From positions 1-64,000 of the forward strand of contig JAAXTM010000010.1 of NCBI GenBank assembly GCA_013336525.1: 64,000 nt of DNA, in the 5' to 3' direction. The notes under the pieces were generated by a model that saw nothing but the letters and a program-made list of their open reading frames with translations, made no database searches and was not told the DNA's origin. The stretch comes from Geobacteraceae bacterium (lineage in GTDB: Bacteria > Desulfobacterota > Desulfuromonadia > Geobacterales > Pseudopelobacteraceae). How positions within the stretch are numbered: the stretch's first letter is position 1; each line of letters starts with the position of its first letter. Position numbers and translations under genes: made by a program. Below, one piece after another: positions 30,160 through 40,257 of the stretch.

Positions 30160-32397
30160 TTACACGTCCAACCTTTTTTCGATTCGCTTTAGCAGAAGAG
30201 AATTGAGAACAACCGAAACCGATGAGAAAGCCATCGCGAGACCAGCGTATTCCGGTTTAAGGTATATGCCGTATTTGGAAAGCAGGCCCGCTGCCACCGG
30301 AATGCCGAGGATGTTGTAGAATAGTGCCCAGAACAGATTTTGCTTGATTTTAATCAGAGTGCCCCGGCCGATTGCAATTGCACGCACAGTGTCCAGCAGA
30401 TCACTGCGCATCAGGACAATATCCCCGGTCTCTTTCGCAACATCTGTGCCGCCGCCGATGGCGATCCCTATCTGGGCTTGAGCAAGAGCAGGTGCATCGT
30501 TGATTCCGTCACCAACCATGCCGACAATCAAGCCGCGACCCTGGTATTCTTTAACCACTTCCAGTTTCCGATCCGGCATCACTTCGGCTTCAAATGTGTC
30601 GACTCCTACCTGTTTTGCCACGATGGCGGCAACATCAGCGTGGTCACCAGTGATCATACAGGTGGTTATGCCCATGCGTCGCAGCTCGGCAACGGCTTTA
30701 ATTGATCCCGGTTTAAGTGTGTCTGCAAAAGCCGCGACGCCAACCAGCCTGTTTTCGGCAGCTACGTATACCAGTGATTTGCCGGCAGCTGTCAATTCAT
30801 CACATTTCTTTGAAAGTGGCAACAGGGAGATGCCGAGTTCACCCATCAGCCGCTCGTTTCCAACTGCCAGCTGAATTCCGCCGTAGCGGCAGGTTATGCC
30901 AAGTCCTCCCCGCTCCTCAAAATCATCGGCCTGCCCCGGTTCGGTCCCGGCTTCCCGTGCAGCAGCGATTGCTGCCTGCGCCAGCGGATGGGTCGAATAT
31001 GCTTCGGCGGTAGCAAGGCATTCAAGCAGCTTGTTTGGGTCCACGCTGCGCGCCACCGGCACCAGATCGGTCATTTCCGGTGTCCCCTTGGTAATAGTGC
31101 CGGTTTTGTCAAGCAACAGAACATTCAGCCGGGAGATCGTTTCGAGAGCGGAGCCTTTTTTTACCAATATGCCACGACCGAGGGCAATACCGCTTCCGAC
31201 CATTATGGCGGTGGGGGTCGCGAGACCCATGGCACACGGACAGGCTATTACCAGTACGGCAATCGCAAAACGAAAGGCAGTCAGGAAGTCGCTGGAGAGA
31301 ACGACGTACCAGCAAGCAAAGGTTGCTGCAGCCAGCAGCATTACTATCGGTACAAACCAGGCTGAAACCGAATCGGCAAAGCGTTGGATCGGGGCTTTGT
31401 CTCCCTGGGCCTCGCGTACCATCTTGACGATTTGTGCCAGCAGGGTTTCTTCGCCGATTCGGGTTGCCCGGATCCGCATGACGCCATTTGTACTGACGGT
31501 GGCTCCTGAAACAAAATCGCCCGGTTTTTTGAGCACCGGCAACGCTTCCCCGGTAACCATGCTCTCATTTACGGCGCCACCGCCTTCAATAACTTCGCCG
31601 TCGACCGGAATTATGTCCCCGGCACGAACCAGAACAACATCGCCGACCCGGATAACAGAAGCGGGGACATCTTTCTCTCCATCTTCGGTGATCAGGCGAG
31701 CCTTGTCAGCCTGCAGGTGAATCAGTTTTTTCAGTGCTTCACTCGCTTTGCCGCGGGCTCTGGCCTCAAGATACTTTCCGAGGCGGATAAATGCGATCAG
31801 CATGGCCGATGTTTCGAAAAAAACTTCACGATGTGGGCCGAGCAGGCCGAAGTATGCGGCCACTGAATAAAAATAAGCGGCGGAGGTGCCGAGAGCTACC
31901 AGCACATCCATATTGGTACTGCGGTTTTTGAGAGCGCTCCAGGCGCCGCGATAGAAAATTAAACCGGCAGAAAACTGGACCGCCGTGGCCAACAGCAGAT
32001 TCAGCTGCATCACGGCACGATTGGAGTGCAATCCCATAGTAAGCATGATCGGCAGTGAAGCGAGCAGGGAAAAGAGGAACCAGTTTCTCTGGGTGCGGAG
32101 CCCGTCGTCTTGGGCGGTTTCAGTCACGTTCAGCTCTACCGGAGTATAGCCTGCAGCATGGACAATGCTGAAGATGTCGGCGGAGCTTAGCTGTTGCGGA
32201 TCAAAACGGACAAAGCCGGTTTCTGCCGCCAGATTGACGATGGCGGTAGTGATGGCCGGATGTTCGAGAAGTTTCTTTTCCAGGGTGTTGACACATGAAG
32301 CACAGTGAAGCCCACGCACGCCAAAGGTCAGTTCGCCGGCCGGTTCGGGGTTGTTGTCACTGGCCGTACCTGTTTTTGAGAGGGTTTCCTTGTTCAT
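30160..32397 (-). CDS. copA: Copper-exporting P1B-type ATPase
   Basis: A 745-residue heavy-metal ATPase that pumps Cu+ out of the cytoplasm. It has one N-terminal HMA domain with GLHCASC (residues 29-35), the intramembrane CPC (VIACPCAMGLATPT), the phosphorylation motif DKTGTITKG, the HP motif STHPLAQA, and MVGDGINDAPAL. These define a CopA-type protein. The spacing to the upstream AI-2E gene is seven bases. A Cu+ specificity is supported by CPC plus the CxxC HMA, but Ag+ transport cannot be excluded. Confidence 0.95.
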   Translation of the reverse strand: MNKETLSKTGTASDNNPEPAGELTFGVRGLHCASCVNTLEKKLLEHPAITTAIVNLAAETGFVRFDPQQLSSADIFSIVHAAGYTPVELNVTETAQDDGLRTQRNWFLFSLLASLPIMLTMGLHSNRAVMQLNLLLATAVQFSAGLIFYRGAWSALKNRSTNMDVLVALGTSAAYFYSVAAYFGLLGPHREVFFETSAMLIAFIRLGKYLEARARGKASEALKKLIHLQADKARLITEDGEKDVPASVIRVGDVVLVRAGDIIPVDGEVIEGGGAVNESMVTGEALPVLKKPGDFVSGATVSTNGVMRIRATRIGEETLLAQIVKMVREAQGDKAPIQRFADSVSAWFVPIVMLLAAATFACWYVVLSSDFLTAFRFAIAVLVIACPCAMGLATPTAIMVGSGIALGRGILVKKGSALETISRLNVLLLDKTGTITKGTPEMTDLVPVARSVDPNKLLECLATAEAYSTHPLAQAAIAAAREAGTEPGQADDFEERGGLGITCRYGGIQLAVGNERLMGELGISLLPLSKKCDELTAAGKSLVYVAAENRLVGVAAFADTLKPGSIKAVAELRRMGITTCMITGDHADVAAIVAKQVGVDTFEAEVMPDRKLEVVKEYQGRGLIVGMVGDGINDAPALAQAQIGIAIGGGTDVAKETGDIVLMRSDLLDTVRAIAIGRGTLIKIKQNLFWALFYNILGIPVAAGLLSKYGIYLKPEYAGLAMAFSSVSVVLNSLLLKRIEKRLDV

Positions 32398-32403
32398 AAT
32401 ATG

Positions 32404-33465
32404 TTACCTCTGTCTAAAATTTCCGCGTACAAAATGTCCCCAGGTAATTTTTATTGCCGAAGCAATAGGCAGCGCAAGCAAGATGCCCCAGAACCCGAGT
32501 GTTTCACCAAGAGCCATGACCATGATAATAGTCACCAGAGGATTCAGGTTCATCGATTCCTTAAAGACCAACGGCTTGATGATATACCCTTCGAAAAAAT
32601 AAATTATCGCAAATACAAAAGTGGTCTGCCAGAGCATGGCAACTGATTGGAACTTAAACCAGGCAAAGAAGAGGGCAGGCAATGTTGCGATGATGACACC
32701 AATAAACGGCAGAATCGAGGCGGCACCTGCAAAAAAACCGCAGAAGATGGGATGTGGGACTCCGAGTGCAAAAAGAGCAATTGTTGAGAATAGCGCAACG
32801 ATAATCGAAACAGCCACCTGGCCGCGTAGATAACCACCAATACTGCTGTTGACCTCGTTGGCGATGTCTATAATCTGAGTACGCCTGCTGTCTGGGAGCC
32901 AGGAGATCAGCGTGTCGATGACGGTCTGTTTATAGTAGAGCATAAAGAAAACTAAAATTGGCGAGAGTACGATGTTGAAGAGATTGAAAAAAATACTGGT
33001 TCCGAAGTGATAGGCCCAAAACCCGGTCTTTTCGGCTGCGGCATCGATATTATTGGAAGCTTTTTCAATCAGCCATTGAATCTCGTCCGAGCCATAACGG
33101 TCAGGTAGACGAGTTTTCCATTCAAGTCCGACCTGCTTGAGTTTCTGGATATAGATTGGTAGATCGAGGACGAAGGAGTTCCAGCTGATGGTTATGGCAG
33201 GTACGATGAATGCCAGGAAGAAGACGGTCAGAACTCCGAGAACAATATACAAAATTCCCAGAGCATAGAATCGCCTTATGCCTCGTTGCTCGGCACTTAC
33301 GAGAATGGGATCAAGCAGGTAGGCAATGACCCACGAAAGCAGAAAACATGAAATAGTATGCTGAAGTGCGTAGCCGGCAGCTGCCAGCACACAGAAAACT
33401 AGTATTGTCGCAATAAGCCTGCCGTAATCGTTGCGCGGCGTACGAGTGTGGCAACTTCCCTCCAT
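32404..33465 (-). CDS. AI-2E/PerM-family membrane permease
   Basis: A 353-residue integral membrane protein with about seven to eight helices and the family's Gly/Pro-rich C-terminal half (FCGFFAGAASILPFIGVIIATLPALF, shortened here, and LNPLVTIIMVMALGE). Members export AI-2 or drive Na+/H+ exchange in some species. The transported substrate here is unknown. It lies between a UPF0158 gene and copA with nine and six base gaps, so all are co-transcribed. Confidence 0.87.
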   Translation of the reverse strand: MEGSCHTRTPRNDYGRLIATILVFCVLAAAGYALQHTISCFLLSWVIAYLLDPILVSAEQRGIRRFYALGILYIVLGVLTVFFLAFIVPAITISWNSFVLDLPIYIQKLKQVGLEWKTRLPDRYGSDEIQWLIEKASNNIDAAAEKTGFWAYHFGTSIFFNLFNIVLSPILVFFMLYYKQTVIDTLISWLPDSRRTQIIDIANEVNSSIGGYLRGQVAVSIIVALFSTIALFALGVPHPIFCGFFAGAASILPFIGVIIATLPALFFAWFKFQSVAMLWQTTFVFAIIYFFEGYIIKPLVFKESMNLNPLVTIIMVMALGETLGFWGILLALPIASAIKITWGHFVRGNFRQR

Positions 33466-33473
33466 ATTTCCCC

Positions 33474-33929
33474 CTAGGCGTGCTTAAGCCCCTGCAGCAC
33501 CGTGTCGGCCGTAAACAGGTTGTTTTCCTCCATCCAGGTTTTAAGCCGATTGGAAAGAAACTGGTCTTTCAATAAAGCAAAGCGTTCCTCTTCGTTTGGG
33601 TAGAAAGAAAGAATGTCTTCAATTTTTCCGTACGGTTTTTTACCAGACAGCGAGTTGCTAAGGAGGTTGCGCAACTCCAAATCTAATATCAGCTCTACAA
33701 ATTCAGATAGAATCTGTCGTTCGCTCCGATAGTCGAACGGTGGAATCTCCAGAAAACGCTCTCCATTGTTCTGGATCTGTTGCCATACTTCATTATTGTC
33801 TTTTGTGGCCGGAACAAAAAATATTTCTCCGGTTAGTCTGTCGAGGTAATATGCTTTATCAGGCTGTCCACTGGTAAATGCTCCAAGCAGATCTTCCCAA
33901 GATATTTCAACACTATGAATCGTTGCCAT
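33474..33929 (-). CDS. UPF0158-family protein
   Basis: A 151-residue cytoplasmic protein of UPF0158. Visible family features are SWEDLLGAFTS near the start and the DRLTGEIFFVP and PPFDYRSERQILSEFVE segments. The start is the ATG at 33929 with GGAGAA nine bases upstream. No function is known. It opens the unit leading to AI-2E permease and copA. Confidence 0.82.
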   Translation of the reverse strand: MATIHSVEISWEDLLGAFTSGQPDKAYYLDRLTGEIFFVPATKDNNEVWQQIQNNGERFLEIPPFDYRSERQILSEFVELILDLELRNLLSNSLSGKKPYGKIEDILSFYPNEEERFALLKDQFLSNRLKTWMEENNLFTADTVLQGLKHA

Positions 33930-34012
33930 CAGCTTCTCCTTAATCCGAATCAAAATCGGAATTACATTCTTCTTGTTGACTTTTTACTATTGATCAAAGC
34001 ACAATCCGGGCC

Positions 34013-34741
34013 ATGCGAACCATTTTTATTGCCGATGCTCATCTTGTCTCACCTGACGACGCCAATTACCGCCGGTTGCTCCGTTTTCTGCACGATCTGG
34101 AAGGGAATCTGGACTCACTCTATGTAATGGGCGACCTGTTCGATTTCTGGCTTGGGTTTCCGTCACACAACTACCCACATTATGACGCCGTTATTGACGC
34201 CTTGGAGCGGTTAGTAGTGCGAGGCTGCAGACTGGTATATTTTGAGGGAAATCATGATTTCCATCTGGGCACAGTCTTTTCACAGCGACTAAAAGCCGAA
34301 ATTCACACAGAACCTGCAGTTGAATGTGTGCAGGGGAAGCGCCTTTATATATGCCACGGCGACCAGATTAACGAAGAAGACCGACTCTACCGTTTGCTGC
34401 GGTTCCTGTTGCGGAGCCGTCTGATAACATCCATTATAAGGCATTTCCCTCCGGCGTGGGCGCAGAAAATCAGGAGCCGCCTGCAGAAAAGGAGTCAAGC
34501 AGGTTATTCCGTAAAAACCGCTCGTTGGGACTATCGTCAGATTCTTCTTGATTTTGCTGCAAATCTCCATAAACAGGGGTGCGACGGGCTTGTTACCGGC
34601 CACTTCCATCTTGCTCTAAGTGAAAACCTCCCGGGGACGACCTTCTCCATCCTGTCGCTTGGTGATTGGATGGAGAAGTTTACCTATGGTGAAATGCTGG
34701 ATGGAAAGTTGCGATTAATGACCTATAGCGAACCTGGGTAG
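34013..34741 (+). CDS. lpxH: UDP-2,3-diacylglucosamine diphosphatase LpxH
   Basis: A 242-residue metallophosphatase that hydrolyses UDP-2,3-diacylglucosamine to lipid X in lipid A synthesis, at the inner membrane face. The motifs are FIADAHLVSPDD (DxH), VMGDLFDFWLGF (GDxxD), EGNHDFHLG (GNHD) and TGHFHLALS (GHxH). The length fits. Only a weak ribosome site precedes the ATG at 34013. It is flanked by minus-strand genes and is transcribed alone. Confidence 0.92.
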   Translation: MRTIFIADAHLVSPDDANYRRLLRFLHDLEGNLDSLYVMGDLFDFWLGFPSHNYPHYDAVIDALERLVVRGCRLVYFEGNHDFHLGTVFSQRLKAEIHTEPAVECVQGKRLYICHGDQINEEDRLYRLLRFLLRSRLITSIIRHFPPAWAQKIRSRLQKRSQAGYSVKTARWDYRQILLDFAANLHKQGCDGLVTGHFHLALSENLPGTTFSILSLGDWMEKFTYGEMLDGKLRLMTYSEPG

Positions 34742-34787
34742 AAATCGTAACCGGGTTAGACGGTTCTAGGCTGTTGTCATCCGTTTC

Positions 34788-36176
34788 CTACTGCCTGAAA
34801 AACTCTTCTAAAGCTTTTTCTCCAACCTGTGACGCTTTGATCTTCCATTTGTCAGGGTTAATGACCAAGGCAACCAGAGCAATGCGTGGGTTTTGTATCG
34901 GCGCAAAGGCCGCAAACCACGAATAATGACCCTTGGGGTCTGTGCCGTTGATAGACCCGGTCTTGGCCGCTATCGAGATATCCAGCAGTGGTCGGCCGCG
35001 TCGGTCATGAAACGCTTTGCGGGATGTGCCGGTCAGAACAGTGCTGGAAAGCATTCGAGTTAGTGATGCTGATGTCTCCGGTGTAACTAACCGTCGCAAC
35101 TCACGCGGTACAAAAATCTCTTTTTCAACACCTTGCCTATCGATGATGCTGCTGGTAAGTCCGGGAACCATCATTTTCCCATCGTTGGCTATAGCCGACA
35201 TGATTACAGCAGCGTGAAGTGGGGATATTTTAACGTCATGATCCAGTCCGGCTCCCATGAGTCTCAGGCCGTGGTTATTGATAGGTTCCACTGCCTGACT
35301 CTGTTTGGCCGGGGTGCCAGGCAACAGTTCCTGATTGAACCCGAAGCGTGAGACAGACGCCATTACGGATGACATGCCTGCGATGTCACTTGCCACTCGT
35401 CCGTATACTGGGTTGACTGATTTACCCATAGCATAGGTTAGATCCATGCGGTTGTTTCCGCCACGAGGGCTTGCATCCCAGTAACGCGGGTTTTCAGAAT
35501 AGGAACCTCCACGAAATTCAATCACGGATTCAGGCGTAATTCTTTTGTTTTCAAGGGCTGCAGAGGCTGTAATTATTTTGAATAGTGAAGCCATCGGATA
35601 TAACTGGTAAGGAGACTGTTTTGTCCAGGCTGGATCAATCGAAGAGTACGCGGTCATACCAAGAATGCGGCCAGAGGCTGGTTCAATGGCAACAAAAACT
35701 CCGTAAGGCACCTGGTTTTTAGCCAGAAATTCATAGACCTTTCGTTGCAGGTCTCCATGTATTGTATAGATGTGCTGTAGCCCTTCAGGTGTGCGAGCAG
35801 ATATGCGGGAACCGTTAACCTCTGCAGTCGCCAGAAGGTCGCTAGCGACTGCGAATTGACTGGCTTTAGCAGGATGTTTAGCCGCTTCAGCCGGTTTAGT
35901 TGCAACTGAGGTTAGGGATGTAATCCAAGTTCGGATATTCAAGCCTGCTGATTCGGTTTTGCGTAGCGCCAAAACGCAGAGAGGAGCAAGAAACAGAACA
36001 ATGGCAATGAAAAGCAGCGTCAACTTCAGCTGTCTGAGGTGTTTACCAGTTGGTAATGGCAGCCTGAACCGAACTGGTTCACTGGAATGTTTAAACCGTT
36101 TGTTTCTGGAGCTGTTGCCGAATAATCTGAGCCCAAAAGCTGATTTTTTTTGTGTTAAATGTTTAAGATCCTGCAT
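34788..36176 (-). CDS. Membrane penicillin-binding transpeptidase
   Basis: A 462-residue protein with a basic cytoplasmic tail, one transmembrane helix (about 50-72) and a transpeptidase domain. The catalytic motifs are intact: SLFK (SxxK) in YPMASLFKIITAS, SVN in GKSVNPVYG, and KTG in AAKTGSING. It is smaller than class B PBPs and lacks a clear dimerisation domain, so it may be a specialised cross-linking or repair enzyme. The function within septal or lateral synthesis is not resolved. It is transcribed alone, following the LOG gene. Confidence 0.85.
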   Translation of the reverse strand: MQDLKHLTQKKSAFGLRLFGNSSRNKRFKHSSEPVRFRLPLPTGKHLRQLKLTLLFIAIVLFLAPLCVLALRKTESAGLNIRTWITSLTSVATKPAEAAKHPAKASQFAVASDLLATAEVNGSRISARTPEGLQHIYTIHGDLQRKVYEFLAKNQVPYGVFVAIEPASGRILGMTAYSSIDPAWTKQSPYQLYPMASLFKIITASAALENKRITPESVIEFRGGSYSENPRYWDASPRGGNNRMDLTYAMGKSVNPVYGRVASDIAGMSSVMASVSRFGFNQELLPGTPAKQSQAVEPINNHGLRLMGAGLDHDVKISPLHAAVIMSAIANDGKMMVPGLTSSIIDRQGVEKEIFVPRELRRLVTPETSASLTRMLSSTVLTGTSRKAFHDRRGRPLLDISIAAKTGSINGTDPKGHYSWFAAFAPIQNPRIALVALVINPDKWKIKASQVGEKALEEFFRQ

Positions 36177-36242
36177 GATGTCCTAAAATAAGAGTAATTT
36201 TTAAAGTATATCGTTAAGCATCTGGTGTTGTCAACGAACCAG

Positions 36243-37283
36243 TCAGGTAGGGGACCCAAAAGTATTAATACGGTTAATGAAGGCCATGAGCAGTCCGTAG
36301 TGATGGTGGTCAAACAACATGGTGATTCGCGGCAGATTAGCAAGATCAGGCTCATCTATCTCTTCGGGGAACGCCTCGCAGGACCGGATTTGATCGCCAT
36401 CTTTGATAAGTCCGGGGAACTCTTCGGTCAGTGTTGCAATCTGTTCATTAGATAGCATTTTCTGAAGGCGTATAACCAGGCGGTTTTCTATGAAACGGAG
36501 CGAATGGTAGACACTATAAAAGGTTTCAATTACCTGTAAAGCCTCCTGCTCTTCCGCAGTAACCGTAAAGAGTGAAAAATCCTCTCCTGAGATGAACCCT
36601 TTAACCAAAAGGCTCTCTTTGACAAAGTCAAAGAACTGTTCCCAGTAACCATCCTGGTCGTCCATTAGAATCAATGGTTTGGGGGAGGTTTTCCCGGTCT
36701 GTATCAGGGTAAAAACCTCCATAGCTTCGTCCAGCGTCCCGAACCCACCTGGAAAAACTACAATTGCATCAGACTCTTTAACAAAAGCAACCTTACGGTT
36801 AAAAAAATACTTGTAAGTCACCAGCCGGGGATTGCGGTACATGACAGGATTTGGCTTTTGCTCGAAAGGTAATCTGATATTTACTGCGAAGGAGTTCTCG
36901 CTTCCTGCCCCCTCATTGCCTGCTTGCATGATGCCCGGTCCGCCTCCGGTAATTACCATATAGTTGTTTTCTGCCAGGCTGCGACTGAAGCTTACACACT
37001 TTTTGTACATCTCGTCGGTTTCTTCAGTGCGCGCTGACCCGAATATGGTGACTTTCTTGCGGTGGCGATATGGGCCAAAAACCTTTGCCGTGTAGCGCAT
37101 TTCACGTAGGGTGCGGTTTATAAGTTTAAGGTCTGCCAAATAGTCTACGTCCTGTCCTATTTTAAGTGTTGCAAGGATCATCTCTTTGATTACGGCGGGA
37201 TGATGGATTCCGCCGGATTCTTCAATCAGCCGGTTTATAAACTGGTCTATAGGTTCGTTACTTCTGGAAAAACTCAATTCCAT
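36243..37283 (-). CDS. LOG-family protein, extended form
   Basis: A 346-residue member of the LOG family, which cleaves ribose-5-phosphate from nucleotide monophosphates. The signature motifs are VITGGGPGIMQAGNEGAG and VVFPGGFGTLDEAMEVFTL. The core is at about residues 85-240. The extra 80 residues before and 100 after are longer than the usual 190-residue LOG and are helical in look. Their purpose is unknown. AGAAGG precedes the ATG. Confidence 0.85.
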   Translation of the reverse strand: MELSFSRSNEPIDQFINRLIEESGGIHHPAVIKEMILATLKIGQDVDYLADLKLINRTLREMRYTAKVFGPYRHRKKVTIFGSARTEETDEMYKKCVSFSRSLAENNYMVITGGGPGIMQAGNEGAGSENSFAVNIRLPFEQKPNPVMYRNPRLVTYKYFFNRKVAFVKESDAIVVFPGGFGTLDEAMEVFTLIQTGKTSPKPLILMDDQDGYWEQFFDFVKESLLVKGFISGEDFSLFTVTAEEQEALQVIETFYSVYHSLRFIENRLVIRLQKMLSNEQIATLTEEFPGLIKDGDQIRSCEAFPEEIDEPDLANLPRITMLFDHHHYGLLMAFINRINTFGSPT

Positions 37284-37501
37284 GATTTAAGCCTTCTTTG
37301 GATAGGGTGCGAAATGATATGATTGGTTCGACAGGTTATCACAGGCGCTTTTGTAAAGTAAATAGCTGGTTAATTAAGTATTCGTGACATGCGCATCGAA
37401 TAAGCTTGAAAGCAAACAGCAGGTTTGCTATAAGGTCAAGCTATTATTGTGGCTTTAAAACAGTAAATAGATATTATTGCCGACGGGCAGGGAGATATAG
37501 C

Positions 37502-37993
37502 ATGTCCAATCCAACGCTGGTCATGTACGAAGAAGAATTTCAGGAAGTCAACGATGTTATTGAGCGCTTGCTGAATGAAGCCAACGCCAAGGTAATTTTC
37601 TTGGTGGACAAAAATGGGCAACTCATTTCAGGCGTTGGAGAAACAGAGCGTTTTGATACTACATCGCTTGCCTCTCTGACAGCTGGAAATATTGCTGCCA
37701 CCGGTGGTCTGGCCAAGCTAATAGGTGAAAAAGAATTTTCAATTCTCTTTCATGAGGGAGAGAAGGATAATCTCCATATTTCGATTGTTGGCGGAAGAGT
37801 CATTCTTGTCGTTCTGTTTGATAATCGTTCGTCACTCGGGCTTGTTCGCTTGCGAGTAAAAAAATCATCTGAAGAACTTTCAGCTATCTTTGAAAAATTG
37901 ATGAAAAAGTCGGAAGAGCGTGAGAAAAAAGGTTCATCTGATTTTCCTTTTGCTGAAATTACTGACGACGATATCGATAATCTTTTTAGCTGA
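37502..37993 (+). CDS. mglB: Roadblock/LC7 protein, MglB-like GTPase-activating protein
   Basis: A 163-residue Roadblock-domain protein. MglB activates the GTPase MglA in polarity and motility control. LLNEANAKVIFLVDKNGQLIS and AGNIAATGGLAKLIGEKEFS are the conserved Roadblock face. The C-terminal 40 residues are charged. The start is the ATG at 37502 with GGGAG about nine bases upstream. A longer frame to 37406 has no ribosome site. mglA follows 99 bases later. Confidence 0.9.
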   Translation: MSNPTLVMYEEEFQEVNDVIERLLNEANAKVIFLVDKNGQLISGVGETERFDTTSLASLTAGNIAATGGLAKLIGEKEFSILFHEGEKDNLHISIVGGRVILVVLFDNRSSLGLVRLRVKKSSEELSAIFEKLMKKSEEREKKGSSDFPFAEITDDDIDNLFS

Positions 37994-38092
37994 AACAAGC
38001 CATCGGAATTTACAGGTTGGCACGAACAGTATTTTCTTTATTACTGCCGCAATAATTTATGACTTACTAATTAATGACGGGGAAAGCCAAAG

Positions 38093-38680
38093 ATGTCCTT
38101 CATCAACTATGCTTCTCGTGAAATAAATTGTAAAATAGTCTATTACGGCCCTGGATTGTGTGGAAAAACGACAAATCTCCAATATATCTATCAGAAAACC
38201 GCGGCTGACGCCAAGGGCAAGATGATAAGTCTTGCTACAGAGACGGAGCGCACGCTTTTTTTTGATTTTTTGCCGCTTTCGTTAGGCGAAATAAGGGGAT
38301 TTAAGACTCGTTTTCATCTCTATACTGTCCCGGGTCAGGTCTTTTACGATGCGTCCAGAAAACTGATTCTAAAAGGTGTGGACGGTGTTGTTTTTGTTGC
38401 TGATTCGCAGGAAGAGCGAATTGATGCTAATATTGAGTCGCTTGAAAATTTGAGGATGAATCTCAAAGAGCAAGGATATGATCTGGATAAACTGCCTTAC
38501 ATTGTCCAGTACAATAAACGCGATCTACCGGGTATCATGTCTGTTGAAGAGTTGAGTAGAGAGTTAAATCCTACAAATGTACCTGAATTTGAGGCGTGTG
38601 CTACAACTGGCGAAGGGGTTTTTGAAACTCTCAAAGCGGTGGCCAAGCTTATACTGATTGATCTTAAAAAAGGCAGGTAG
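38093..38680 (+). CDS. mglA: MglA-type small GTPase
   Basis: A 195-residue Ras-like GTPase. The P-loop is [17 protein letters not shown], the switch region follows, [16 protein letters not shown] contains the G3 motif in MglA form, and QYNKRDLPG is the NKxD G4 motif. MglA sets polarity of motility or pili with MglB. Pairing with mglB supports a cell-polarity role in this organism. The species may not glide; pilus positioning is a possible use and is inference. Confidence 0.95.
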   Translation: MSFINYASREINCKIVYYGPGLCGKTTNLQYIYQKTAADAKGKMISLATETERTLFFDFLPLSLGEIRGFKTRFHLYTVPGQVFYDASRKLILKGVDGVVFVADSQEERIDANIESLENLRMNLKEQGYDLDKLPYIVQYNKRDLPGIMSVEELSRELNPTNVPEFEACATTGEGVFETLKAVAKLILIDLKKGR

Positions 38681-38803
38681 TAGGCTTTCTATATAATACC
38701 CCTCAGAAGCCTATTTTATGTTTATAGCTCTTTGGACTTGATTTATTCCGTGGAGCATGGTAAATACTCCGTTCCGCTGTTTCTGAAGGCTGTTGCCACA
38801 CAC

Positions 38804-38896
38804 GGAGAGATGGCCGAGTAGGTCGAAGGCGCTCGCCTGCTAAGCGAGTATACTGGGAAACCGGTATCCAGGGTTCGAATCCCTGTCTCTCCGCCA
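38804..38896 (+). tRNA. tRNA-Ser (GCU anticodon)
   Basis: A 93-base serine tRNA. The acceptor stem GGAGAGA (38804-38810) pairs with TCTCTCC (38886-38892), then G and CCA. The anticodon arm is CTCGC-CTGCTAA-GCGAG, giving anticodon GCT, and there is a long variable arm. GGTTCGAATCC is the T-loop. CCA is encoded. No repeated fragment of its 3' end is seen in this window, so there is no sign that it served as an integration site. Confidence 0.95.
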
Positions 38897-38972
38897 TTAT
38901 TTAATTAGTCACCACCTCAGTGATTTGAAAACATCCCCCACTCGAACATCTATTTATATAAACACTATTGAC

Positions 38973-39416
38973 CTATGCAGGGATCCCTTCTCTTGCCAGC
39001 TGATCGCATCGTTCATTTTCAATATGTCCGGCATGCCCCTTAACCCATTTCCACTGCACTGAATGTGATTCAGTCAGAACAAGCAGCAATTCCCACAGGT
39101 CTCTATTTAAGACCGGTTCCCTCTTACTGTTACGCCACCCCTTACGCTGCCATCCAGCAATCCATTCAGTCATTCCTTTAACCAGATACTGGGAGTCGGT
39201 CGTGATTGATACACGGCATGGCCGCTTTAACTGGCGAAGCGCTTCAATGGCAGCTGTCATCTCCATGCGATTGTTGGTCGTATCTCTAGCACCACCGCTC
39301 AGCTCTTTTAGGCAATCTCCGTAGCGCAGGATTGCTCCGTAACCGCCCGGTCCAGGATTACCGCTACAGGCACCATCACAGAAAATTTCTACAATCTGAA
39401 GGTCACTTTCTGCCAC
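38973..39416 (-). CDS. rnhA: Ribonuclease HI
   Basis: Cleaves RNA in RNA-DNA hybrids. The protein has 147 residues. The catalytic carboxylates are in [20 protein letters not shown], in [11 protein letters not shown], in [11 protein letters not shown] and in [10 protein letters not shown]. The start is the second GTG at 39416, because AAAGG lies eight bases upstream. The first GTG at 39425 overlaps that ribosome site. The coding region overlaps the acyltransferase end by 14 bases. Confidence 0.92.
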   Translation of the reverse strand: MAESDLQIVEIFCDGACSGNPGPGGYGAILRYGDCLKELSGGARDTTNNRMEMTAAIEALRQLKRPCRVSITTDSQYLVKGMTEWIAGWQRKGWRNSKREPVLNRDLWELLLVLTESHSVQWKWVKGHAGHIENERCDQLAREGIPA

Positions 39417-40056
39417 AATCAACACCTTTCTCTGCTAATAAAGCTGCAATTGACTGCATGACCCGATCAACAATCAGCAGATGTGTTTCCTTGTTATTCT
39501 CTAGTTGGAACAGATCTTTGAAATCGAGTGCAGAACCGAAAACCACTGCGGCATCTTGCCGAAAGCCCGGAAACTTCCAATGGTTTAATCCTGTCAAAAC
39601 GGTTGGAATGACGGTGGGGCGGGTGTCATAGATGATTTTCCCGACACCACGGTTACCGGGACCCAGTTGACCATCTTTATGGCGTGTGCCCTCAGGGAAC
39701 AACATTACTTTCTGATCCAGCAGCAGGTCGTTTAATGTTCGTCCAGCCCTAACGTCTCGTTTGCGTTTGACCGGAAAAGCTCCCCATGAAGTGTAAATTA
39801 TACGTAAAAAAGTGTTTGTAAACAGTTCCTCTTTGGCCGGTGCCCATAGCATCTGAAGAGGATTATGTCTAATGACTGCCCAAGGGAGAAAGATGGTGTC
39901 GTAGGCTGATATATGATTGGAAACTATTAGTACTGGGCCGTCATGAGGGATGTTATTACTCCCTTTGATAACAAACCTGTTCAGTAATGAAGCGTAGATT
40001 CCGACAACATATATGGAAAATGTAACCCAACAGCGTTGTAGTATATGTGCCTTCAC
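39403..40056 (-). CDS. PlsC-like 1-acyl-glycerol-3-phosphate acyltransferase
   Basis: A 217-residue inner-membrane acyltransferase. The family motifs are [12 protein letters not shown] (H-x4-D) and [10 protein letters not shown], with a hydrophobic N-terminal segment [12 protein letters not shown]. Candidates for start are a GTG at 40056, with AAAGGA six bases upstream, and an ATG at 40131 that has no good spacing. I chose 40056, which gives a normal-length protein. The longer frame to 40254 overlaps a divergent gene. Substrate is presumed lysophosphatidate. Confidence 0.8.
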   Translation of the reverse strand: MKAHILQRCWVTFSIYVVGIYASLLNRFVIKGSNNIPHDGPVLIVSNHISAYDTIFLPWAVIRHNPLQMLWAPAKEELFTNTFLRIIYTSWGAFPVKRKRDVRAGRTLNDLLLDQKVMLFPEGTRHKDGQLGPGNRGVGKIIYDTRPTVIPTVLTGLNHWKFPGFRQDAAVVFGSALDFKDLFQLENNKETHLLIVDRVMQSIAALLAEKGVDCGRK

Positions 40057-40257
40057 AGTGTTCCTTTGCGGATTTATACGGGCTTCTGACTCTGCAGCGC
40101 TTATAGCATAACGTAGCACATCAGGCAACATCCCTTCAGGTGGCAGAATAATTGTTTTAATAAAATATGATATGTTATAGGTACGATTGATACTTGCGTG
40201 TCTTTGTTTGACTTGTGTGCCATTGAAAAAATAACGGAAATACGGGGTTGCCATAGC

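Noticed and set aside
38804-38896. tRNA-Ser as an integration site
   Set aside because: No repeat of its 3' end, no integrase and normal neighbours on both sides.
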